From JBFHRE01 sp036745195 (GTDB lineage: Bacteria > Actinomycetota > Acidimicrobiia > Spongiisociales > ZC4RG35): a stretch of 6,779 nt of DNA. Both the position numbers and the translations under genes were made by a program. Of the stretch, positions 1 to 3,986 are shown piece after piece. The notes under the pieces are model-generated. The model made no database searches. It worked only from the letters and a program-made list of their open reading frames with translations, and was not told the DNA's origin. Position 1 is the first letter of the stretch. Each line of letters starts with the position of its first letter. Location of the stretch: assembly GCA_036745195.1 (NCBI GenBank), contig DAIOGO010000142.1, forward strand, positions 1 through 6,779, read 5' to 3'.

Positions 1-254
1 TCTTCGCGCGATCAGGCCGAGGCCTCCGCCTCAGCCCGGACGACGATCGCGGACCCCCGTGAGCGCCGGCCCCTACCTGACATTCCGTCATCCAACCCGA
101 ACTATCCAGGCCGATTCTGCTCAACCCCGCTTCTTTCACCCTGTCGCCCACCGGGCGCCGGGGCTGTGGCGCGTGGGTCTTGAACCGATGGTTCGGCGGG
201 CGGCGGGCCGGCTGCTGCGGGGAGCCGGTGCCGTCCGGTCCAGGTGCCGACGGG
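1..254. other. No supported gene in the left flank
   Basis: All six frames were examined. On the plus strand, one frame is open from base 1 to a stop at 181-183 and another from base 1 to a TGA at 60-62; either could be the 3' end of a gene entering from the left. The first shows GC-rich third positions only to about base 75, and neither reads like a known protein end. On the minus strand an ATG at 90 opens a frame to the edge, but its product is arginine- and glycine-rich in the manner of a shadow frame. The only structure I note is the hairpin at 147-177. I call no gene here. Confidence 0.5.
147..177. terminator. Candidate hairpin downstream of the small membrane protein gene
   Basis: CCCAC (147-151) pairs with GTGGG (173-177), and GCGCC (155-159) pairs with GGCGC (168-172). 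This gives a stem of 5 + 5 base pairs with a 3-base bulge on one side and an 8-base loop. It lies about 80 bases past the stop codon of the minus-strand gene that ends at 255. No T-run follows on either strand, which is common for actinobacterial terminators but also makes the call weak. A chance GC-rich hairpin is a real alternative. Confidence 0.25.
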
Positions 255-518
255 TCAGGGGAGATGGAACCCGATCTCCGGGAAACCGTAGGTGACACAC
301 AACCCGAGGACGTTGATGCCCAACACCAGCAGGATGACGATCCCGATCACCCGACCTCGCCACCCGTCTGCTCGCACCGGGGCGGGCATGTACCAGGAGG
401 GGAGGAGGCCATCGCCGCGGCCGAGATCGAACGGGACCGCACCGGTCGGGATCTCCGGGTCGGGGTCGGCGCCCAACGCCAGTTCGGTCAACTCCTCCTC
501 GGTGAACGGTGTCATCAC
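255..518 (-). CDS. Small single-pass membrane protein, unknown function
   Basis: The product has 87 residues when started at the GTG at 518-516; an ATG follows at once at 515-513. Residues 1-55 are acidic and polar (TEEELTEL near the start, then a proline-rich stretch), and an arginine-containing segment leads into one hydrophobic helix at about residues 57-80, close to the C-terminus. This suggests an N-terminal cytoplasmic tail with one membrane anchor, although orientation is inference. I do not recognise a named family. Support for a real gene comes from the protein-like composition, the GC-rich third positions and a -10 box TAGCCT placed 7 bases before the GTG. That spacing favours the GTG and a leaderless or nearly leaderless transcript, as no ribosome binding site is visible. 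The gene is divergent from the membrane protein/XRE operon starting at 708. The long plus-strand frame across the same bases is its shadow. Confidence 0.7.
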   Translation of the reverse strand: MMTPFTEEELTELALGADPDPEIPTGAVPFDLGRGDGLLPSWYMPAPVRADGWRGRVIGIVILLVLGINVLGLCVTYGFPEIGFHLP

Positions 519-525
519 CCGCTCG

Positions 526-531
526 AGGCTA
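526..531 (-). promoter_or_regulatory. -10 box TAGCCT of a leaderless promoter
   Basis: Read on the minus strand, TAGCCT is followed by 7 bases (CGAGCGG) and then the GTG start at 518. Transcription would begin at or one base before the start codon. The same hexamer occurs 6 bases before the MOSC gene start at 2388, which makes chance less likely. No convincing -35 box was found. Confidence 0.5.
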
Positions 532-672
532 CCGGCGGGCGGCGGCTACCTGGAAGGATCAGGTCTGTCGTTTCGAGCGCAACCGGATCCCAAGGGCCCG
601 ACCTCGTCGTGTCTTTCGCCCTGGCCGAGGACGGAGCAAGCCGGTCTTGCCCCGGGCCAAATGTATTGCGAT

Positions 673-701
673 TTGACAAGTGGTTGTATTTACGCAACTA
701 T
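673..701 (+). promoter_or_regulatory. Promoter of the membrane protein/XRE operon
   Basis: A perfect -35 hexamer TTGACA (673-678) is followed by a 17-base spacer and AACTAT (696-701), which matches the -10 consensus only at the second A and the final A and T. Six bases later is the ATG at 708, so transcription would start on the start codon itself, the same geometry as the promoter of the MOSC gene. The surrounding 60 bases (661-720) are about 37% GC, far below the rest of the window. Small inverted repeats are also present: TTGCG (666-670) with CGCAA (693-697), and GTTG (683-686) with CAAC (695-698). Confidence 0.55.
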
Positions 702-705
702 ATGC

Positions 706-720
706 GTATGGAAACCATAC
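706..720. promoter_or_regulatory. Candidate operator: perfect palindrome over the start codon
   Basis: GTATGG (706-711) and CCATAC (715-720) form a perfect 6-base inverted repeat around AAA. It covers the ATG at 708 and the predicted transcription start. A homodimeric HTH regulator bound here would block transcription, and the second gene of this operon encodes such a regulator. Autoregulation is therefore a reasonable inference, but the repeat is single and short. It could alternatively form a small hairpin at the very 5' end of the transcript. Confidence 0.35.
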
Positions 721-1136
721 CTGCTTCTGTAATTACGACTCCCCGGACTCAGCGTCGGGTCCTCGCCCTGGTCTGGGCGGTTGCCACGGTCGGCTGCTCG
801 GCAGCCTGGTTGTGGATCGGCTCCCCTGCGCTCTTGCTCGTCCCCGTCTGGCTGGGGGTGTTCTGGGCGCTGCGCCGGTCGGTCCGGTTGCGAGCGGACC
901 TTCCCGACACTGCCCTCGATGAGCGAGAGGTGGCCCAGCGCGACCGCGTCTACCTGCATGCCTACCAGGGGGTTGCGACCGCTGCGCTCCTGGTCCTGAT
1001 CACCCTGACCATCTATGGCGACCGCTCCCGGCTGAGCTACGAGGAGCTTTCCGCCGCCTTGTGGTTCGTGCTCGGGCTCTCCCTCGGCCTGCCGAGTGCC
1101 ATCCTGGCCTGGATGGCCCCGGACGAGGACGCCTGA
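708..1136 (+). CDS. Four-helix membrane protein paired with an XRE regulator
   Basis: The product has 142 residues with four predicted membrane helices at about 18-37, 40-57, 88-104 and 114-137. Between helices 2 and 3 lies a charged stretch (LDEREVAQRDRVYLHAY, residues 70-86). An acidic DEDA end follows helix 4. The -DERE- then -RD-x-x-Y- pattern before a helix resembles small membrane proteins that I associate with neighbouring XRE-family genes, but I cannot assign a family number with confidence. Two in-frame ATGs exist, at 702 and 708; I chose 708 because the predicted transcription start falls on it and no ribosome binding site is visible for either. The stop overlaps the ATG of the regulator gene (TGATG), so the two are almost certainly cotranscribed and translationally coupled. 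The open frame extends far upstream to 180, but that part is antisense to the small membrane protein gene. Function is unknown; membrane sensing coupled to the regulator is speculation. Confidence 0.75.
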   Translation: METIPASVITTPRTQRRVLALVWAVATVGCSAAWLWIGSPALLLVPVWLGVFWALRRSVRLRADLPDTALDEREVAQRDRVYLHAYQGVATAALLVLITLTIYGDRSRLSYEELSAALWFVLGLSLGLPSAILAWMAPDEDA

Positions 1137-1393
1137 TGGTCAAACACTCCGCCCCGACGCTCCACAACCGGATCGCCGTCCTCCGCGCCGAGCGAGGGCA
1201 GTCACGAGCCGACCTCGCCAGTGCCATCGGCGTCAACCCCCAGACGATCGGCTACCTCGAGCGCGGCGACTACAACCCCAGCCTCGTGCTGGCCATGCAG
1301 CTGTCGGCGCATTTCGGCCTGCCGATCGACGCGATCTTCTCTCTCGACCCATTCGAGCCACTCAGCGAGCTGGTGTACAAGGATCGCTCCTGA
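1136..1393 (+). CDS. XRE-family HTH transcriptional regulator
   Basis: The product has 85 residues and is nearly all one HTH_3 (Cro/CI-type) DNA-binding domain at about residues 11-70. The first helices run from HNRIAVLRAERG; the recognition region is NPQTIGYLERG (34-44), followed by the typical YNPSL and a FGLPIDAIFSL end. This matches the short stand-alone regulators that usually sit beside a membrane protein gene, as here. It probably acts as a dimer in the cytoplasm. The start ATG at 1136 overlaps the TGA of the upstream gene by one base. It may repress its own operon through the palindrome at 706-720, which is inference. The C-terminal tail (DPFEPLSELVYKDRS) is short and carries no effector domain. 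A run of ten G bases lies four bases after the stop codon. Confidence 0.9.
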   Translation: MVKHSAPTLHNRIAVLRAERGQSRADLASAIGVNPQTIGYLERGDYNPSLVLAMQLSAHFGLPIDAIFSLDPFEPLSELVYKDRS

Positions 1394-1397
1394 AGCC

Positions 1398-1407
1398 GGG
1401 GGGGGGG
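1398..1407. repeat. Homopolymer of ten G bases
   Basis: Ten consecutive G lie in the 66-base gap between the convergent XRE regulator gene (stop at 1391-1393) and the minus-strand membrane protein gene (stop at 1460). Such runs are prone to slippage and to sequencing length error. Because it lies outside both coding frames, a length change would not alter either protein. Confidence 0.8.
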
Positions 1408-1459
1408 AAGGCCATCGGCCGCGATCGAATGGGACAAGGTGGCGGCTACCCGCACGGGC

Positions 1460-1852
1460 CTAGGTTTGCCGCTGTGAGCGCAACCGGACCCAGCCGGCCA
1501 CCAGCAACAGCAACCCGAGACCCCCGAACGCCGGGAGGTCCACCTCGGGTCGTCCGCCCAGTCCCAACCCCAGCAGGTGGGACCCGGTGTGGGCGAGGGA
1601 CGCCAGTCCCACCCCGATCAGTCCCGTCGCCATCGAGTCCGTGAGCACTGCACCGAGCAGCAACACCAGTCCCAGCCCGATCTGAAAGGCTCCGATATCC
1701 TGGATCAGATGTCGGTTGTACGGCTCGAACGTTGCCACCTGATCGAAGAAGGAAACGGGCGCGAGCATCGCCCACACCCCGAACGCCACCAGAAAGCCGC
1801 CGGCCAGGGTGGCGGTCAGCAGCGGGAACCGGGATGTGGGCGACGGTGCCAA
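1460..1852 (-). CDS. Four-helix membrane protein, DUF4345-like by appearance
   Basis: The product has 130 residues with four hydrophobic helices, roughly 10-32, 51-68, 73-92 and 105-122. A short N-terminal polar segment precedes helix 1, a PYNRHLIQDIGAFQ motif leads into helix 2, and an arginine-rich end (RLRSQRQT) follows helix 4. This layout resembles small actinobacterial membrane proteins with a -P-x-N-x-H-x-x-x-D-x-G-A-F-Q- segment, some of which I believe are grouped with DUF4345; that assignment is tentative. The start chosen is TTG at 1852-1850, 10 bases after the TGA of the SnoaL-like gene. No ATG is available nearby and no clear ribosome binding site is visible, so coupling to the upstream gene is likely. 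A slightly later start cannot be excluded. It is convergent with the XRE gene across a 66-base gap. Function is unknown. Confidence 0.75.
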   Translation of the reverse strand: MAPSPTSRFPLLTATLAGGFLVAFGVWAMLAPVSFFDQVATFEPYNRHLIQDIGAFQIGLGLVLLLGAVLTDSMATGLIGVGLASLAHTGSHLLGLGLGGRPEVDLPAFGGLGLLLLVAGWVRLRSQRQT

Positions 1853-1862
1853 TGGTATGCCG

Positions 1863-2249
1863 TCAGGCCCAGATCTGATCGATGACCCGGACGTTCTCCG
1901 GGAACATCCAGAACTCTGTCAGCTTGCCGTCGCTCATGTGGAACACCTGGACCGCCCGGTCCGAGATGGTCTCGCCGTCGCGAGTGGCATGGGTGGTGAC
2001 GAGGGCGACGCCATGGCTGTCGTTGGCGAGAATGTCGTGGACCTCGGTTCGGAAACCGGCCTCTTCGACCAGTCGACCGAACAGCCGGAACACCGACTGT
2101 TTTCCGAGGTAGTCACCGGTGAGTTCGTTGTCCCCGCCGACGTGCCAGATGACGTCGTCGGCGAGCAGTTCGCCCAACGCCGCCATGTCTCCGCTGGCAA
2201 ACGCCTCGTATCCGGCTCGGGCGGCGACGAGATTTGGGTGATCCGTCAT
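1863..2249 (-). CDS. SnoaL-like/NTF2-fold protein
   Basis: The product has 128 residues, the usual length for the SnoaL-like/nuclear transport factor 2 family, whose members form a cone-shaped alpha+beta barrel. Family features are the N-terminal helix with YEAFASGD (14-21), the LLADDVIWHV strand entry (28-37) and a C-terminal DGKLTEFWMF segment followed by NVRVIDQIWA. Members include polyketide cyclases, limonene-1,2-epoxide hydrolase and many uncharacterised small-ligand binders, so the substrate cannot be read from the sequence. The start is clear: an ATG at 2249 with a perfect AGGAGG 7 bases upstream. It is the first gene of a likely two-gene operon with the membrane protein that starts 10 bases after its stop. 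It is divergent from the MOSC gene across 138 bases. Confidence 0.88.
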   Translation of the reverse strand: MTDHPNLVAARAGYEAFASGDMAALGELLADDVIWHVGGDNELTGDYLGKQSVFRLFGRLVEEAGFRTEVHDILANDSHGVALVTTHATRDGETISDRAVQVFHMSDGKLTEFWMFPENVRVIDQIWA

Positions 2250-2256
2250 CGGAGAA

Positions 2257-2262
2257 CCTCCT
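2257..2262 (-). promoter_or_regulatory. Ribosome binding site AGGAGG of the SnoaL-like gene
   Basis: On the minus strand AGGAGG lies 7 bases before the ATG at 2249. It is a perfect match to the anti-Shine-Dalgarno and fixes this start. It contrasts with the SD-less starts at 518, 708 and 2388. Confidence 0.85.
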
Positions 2263-2270
2263 GAGTCAGA

Positions 2271-2289
2271 GGACCCGCGCCAGGGGTCC
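2271..2289. promoter_or_regulatory. Inverted repeat between divergent SnoaL-like and MOSC genes
   Basis: GGACCC (2271-2276) and GGGTCC (2284-2289) form a perfect 6-base inverted repeat with a 7-base spacer. It lies just upstream of the SnoaL-like ribosome binding site, within the leader or promoter of that gene. A TACGGT hexamer on the minus strand (2304-2299) is a possible -10 box for it. The repeat could be an operator or a leader hairpin; GC-rich chance pairing is also possible. Confidence 0.25.
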
Positions 2290-2375
2290 CTTGTCGGAAC
2301 CGTACACGCCGCACCCGATCCGGGGGGGCTTCAATCCTTCCGGGCCCGCACCGTGGGGTCTGCGCCGGCGGCCGC

Positions 2376-2381
2376 TAGCCT
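2376..2381 (+). promoter_or_regulatory. -10 box TAGCCT of the leaderless MOSC gene promoter
   Basis: TAGCCT is followed by six bases (CGCCGG) and the ATG at 2388, so the predicted transcription start is the A of the start codon. No Shine-Dalgarno sequence lies in front of this ATG, in agreement with a leaderless mRNA. The same hexamer occurs before the GTG at 518 on the other strand. Confidence 0.6.
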
Positions 2382-2387
2382 CGCCGG

Positions 2388-3035
2388 ATGGAGGGATTGC
2401 TGCGAAGTGTGTCGATCGGAAAGGCCTCCACCCTGTCCGGCGGGGGCCGGGTCGTCGACACCGCCTTCGTCAAACAACCGGTGTCGGGGACGGTCGAACT
2501 GGGCCGGCTGGGTCCGGCCGGTGACGAACACGTCTACCGGTATCACGGTGGGCCCGACATGGCCGTGCTGGTGTACTCGTACGATCACCACGGCTTCTGG
2601 CGTGACACGGTCGGGCTCGACCTCCCGGAGGCGGCCGCCTTCGGAGAGAACTTCACGGTCGAGGGGTTGACCGAGAGCAAGGTCTGGCTGGGCGACGTCT
2701 TCACCGTCGGTTCGGCCCGGGTCCAGGTCACCCAGCCGCGACAGCCCTGCTCCAAGATTGCCGCCCGTTACGGGCGCGACGACCTGCCGCAACTGGTCCG
2801 CCAGACCGGCTTCAGCGGCTACCTGCTGCGGGTGCTGGAGGAAGGAACCGTCGCCGCCGGCGACAGGATGATCCTGGCGGAACGCGCCGACCATGGGGTG
2901 ACCGTGGCCGAGGCCCTACGAATCCTCGGGAACGAGCGTCACGATGGCGAAGGCATGAGGCGGCTGCTCGCCATCGAGTCGCTGGGGAGCCGGGTCCGGG
3001 AGACGCTCGAGGCCCGCCTGGCGGAGCTCGCCTGA
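2388..3035 (+). CDS. yiiM: MOSC-domain protein, YiiM family
   Basis: The product has 215 residues, close to the roughly 224 of E. coli YiiM. A beta-rich MOSC domain covers about residues 1-155, with the acidic-histidine segment GDEHVYRYHGGPD (45-57), FGENFTVEGLTES (85-97), GDVF and the conserved QPRQPCSKI motif (116-124). In this motif Cys121 is the residue expected to ligate the molybdenum cofactor. The C-terminal about 60 residues (VTVAEALRIL onward) match the three-helix 3-alpha domain that follows MOSC in this family. E. coli YiiM is a molybdoenzyme that reduces N-hydroxylated base analogues such as 6-N-hydroxylaminopurine, so a cytoplasmic detoxification role is likely here. The exact substrate is inferred from the family only. 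The start ATG at 2388 is supported by the leaderless promoter just upstream. No molybdenum-cofactor synthesis gene or redox partner is in the window. Confidence 0.9.
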   Translation: MEGLLRSVSIGKASTLSGGGRVVDTAFVKQPVSGTVELGRLGPAGDEHVYRYHGGPDMAVLVYSYDHHGFWRDTVGLDLPEAAAFGENFTVEGLTESKVWLGDVFTVGSARVQVTQPRQPCSKIAARYGRDDLPQLVRQTGFSGYLLRVLEEGTVAAGDRMILAERADHGVTVAEALRILGNERHDGEGMRRLLAIESLGSRVRETLEARLAELA

Positions 3036-3060
3036 CCCCTCGTCCGTGGGCTCCGGTCGA

Positions 3061-3066
3061 TAATCT
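3061..3066 (+). promoter_or_regulatory. -10 box TAATCT upstream of the DUF1761/GNAT pair
   Basis: TAATCT is a near-consensus -10 hexamer in otherwise GC-rich DNA, 26 bases after the stop of the MOSC gene. The predicted transcription start, around 3073, would leave a leader of about 33 bases before the ATG at 3106, which has a strong ribosome binding site. No convincing -35 box is visible. Confidence 0.45.
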
Positions 3067-3094
3067 TGGCGGCGGGTCATGCGGCCCGACGACG

Positions 3095-3100
3095 AGGAGG
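3095..3100 (+). promoter_or_regulatory. Ribosome binding site AGGAGG that decides the DUF1761 start
   Basis: AGGAGG lies 5 bases before the ATG at 3106. An in-frame ATG also occurs at 3079, but it would add nine charged residues (RPDDEEDG-like) in front of a protein that normally begins MNW, and it has no ribosome binding site. The start at 3106 is therefore preferred. Confidence 0.8.
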
Positions 3101-3105
3101 ATGGC

Positions 3106-3513
3106 ATGAACTGGGTGGCGATCGTGGCGGCGACGGTGGCGGCGGCGGTGGTGCTGTCGATCTACTACGCCCCACCGGTGATGGGGGATCGATGGAGCGA
3201 GGCGGTGATGGGGTGGACCGGCCAGACCCGTGAGCAGCTGTCGGGGAAGGTGGCGGCCCGAATGCTGATGTGGACGGCCTCGGCGGTGGTCAATGCGATC
3301 GTCCTCGCCTACCTGCTCGACCGGCTCGAGATCGGCACCGTTGCCGGCGCCGTCAGTCTCGCCATCGGTGCCTGGGCCGGGTTTGGCGCCACCTTCTCGG
3401 GGTGGCCGGTGTTCTTCTCCAATCAACCGTGGAGCATTTGGGTGATCAACAACATCGCCTACCTCCTCCTCCAGGTGGTCATGGCGGTGGTCATCGCCCT
3501 GATCGGTTCATGA
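3106..3513 (+). CDS. DUF1761-family membrane protein
   Basis: The product has 135 residues with four membrane helices, at about 3-21, 50-68, 76-98 and 111-134. Features that match DUF1761 are the MNWVAI start running straight into helix 1, the YYAPPVMGDRW segment after it, and the final helix introduced by WSIWVINNIAYLLLQ. The family has no established biochemical role; proteins are small, integral and common in many bacteria. The start at 3106 is set by AGGAGG five bases upstream. The 3' end overlaps the following acetyltransferase gene by four bases (ATGA, 3510-3513), so the two are cotranscribed and probably translationally coupled. The upstream -10 box at 3061 suggests its own promoter rather than read-through from the MOSC gene. 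Confidence 0.85.
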   Translation: MNWVAIVAATVAAAVVLSIYYAPPVMGDRWSEAVMGWTGQTREQLSGKVAARMLMWTASAVVNAIVLAYLLDRLEIGTVAGAVSLAIGAWAGFGATFSGWPVFFSNQPWSIWVINNIAYLLLQVVMAVVIALIGS

Positions 3514-3986
3514 CCGACCCGACCGGGCCCCGGGGCGAATACCGGCGCAGCCTCGCCCAGGTGCCGGCGCCCACCGGGTTCGGACGGGCGCCCACTCCCA
3601 ATGATGCCGAGGCTCTGGCCCAACTGATGCTCGACGCCTATCGGGGCACCATCGACTACTTCGACGAGACGATCGACGACGCCCGCGACGAGGTGGCGTC
3701 CTACCTGGAAGACGGGGCGAGACTCGACTGGTCCCGGGTCCACGAAGGGGAGGGAGGCACCCTCGACTCGGCCGTCCTGGCGGGTTCGATCGGGGGCGAG
3801 GCGTTGGTCGGATTCGCCATGACGGCGGCGGCCGTCAAGGGGAGAGGGTTGGCGGCCAGGCTGCTCGACGAGGTGTTGAACGCCCTTCAGTCGGCGGGGT
3901 TGACCGAGGTGTCGGCCGTCATCACCTTGGGCAACCATGCGTCCGAGCGACTGTTCAGGCGGGCGGGTTTCGAGCGGGTCGACTGA
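3510..3986 (+). CDS. GNAT-family N-acetyltransferase
   Basis: The product has 158 residues, a usual single-domain GNAT length. An N-terminal segment of about 24 residues precedes the fold. An early helix (DAEALAQLMLDAYRGTI, 32-48) carries the MLDAYRGT segment seen in related acetyltransferases. The acetyl-CoA pyrophosphate loop is VKGRGLA (about 109-115), followed by the helix AARLLDEVLNALQSAG. Motif B appears as NHASERLFRRAGFERV near the end, where the asparagine and the F-RRAGF pattern are typical. It should transfer an acetyl group from acetyl-CoA to an amine in the cytoplasm; the acceptor is unknown. The ATG at 3510 overlaps the DUF1761 stop. Its last 100 bases (3887-3986) are antisense to the coding tail of the convergent surface protein. 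The open frame upstream to 3270 is a shadow of DUF1761. Confidence 0.87.
   Translation: MTDPTGPRGEYRRSLAQVPAPTGFGRAPTPNDAEALAQLMLDAYRGTIDYFDETIDDARDEVASYLEDGARLDWSRVHEGEGGTLDSAVLAGSIGGEALVGFAMTAAAVKGRGLAARLLDEVLNALQSAGLTEVSAVITLGNHASERLFRRAGFERVD

Noticed and set aside
1..90. Minus-strand frame from an ATG at 90 leaving the left edge, with a possible TAGTTC box
   Set aside because: Only 30 residues are visible, they are arginine/glycine-rich and the -10 box is poor; not enough to call a gene.
180..701. Upstream extension of the 708-1136 reading frame back to 180, giving a 318-residue product
   Set aside because: This part is antisense to the small membrane protein gene at 255-518, its product is low-complexity and histidine/aspartate-rich, and the promoter at 673-701 lies inside it.
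1096..1644. Plus-strand open frame of 182 residues across the XRE gene and the minus-strand membrane protein gene
   Set aside because: The product is arginine- and proline-rich with no domain; it is a GC-driven shadow of two genes with clear families or membrane helices.
1809..2264. Plus-strand frame of 151 residues over the SnoaL-like gene
   Set aside because: It is antisense to a gene with a perfect ribosome binding site and family motifs, and has no start signals of its own.
2331..2894. Minus-strand frame of 187 residues over the MOSC gene
   Set aside because: It is antisense to YiiM-type MOSC coding sequence with all family motifs; composition is typical of a complementary shadow.
3079..3105. 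ATG at 3079 as the start of the DUF1761 protein
   Set aside because: It adds nine charged residues, lacks a ribosome binding site and would place AGGAGG inside the coding region; 3106 fits the family start.
2812..3426. Minus-strand frame of 204 residues over the MOSC end and DUF1761
   Set aside because: The product is a histidine-, arginine- and proline-rich shadow of two well-supported genes.
3270..3509. Extended start of the acetyltransferase at 3270
   Set aside because: This part is DUF1761 coding sequence in another frame; the ATG at 3510 in an ATGA overlap is the normal coupled start.
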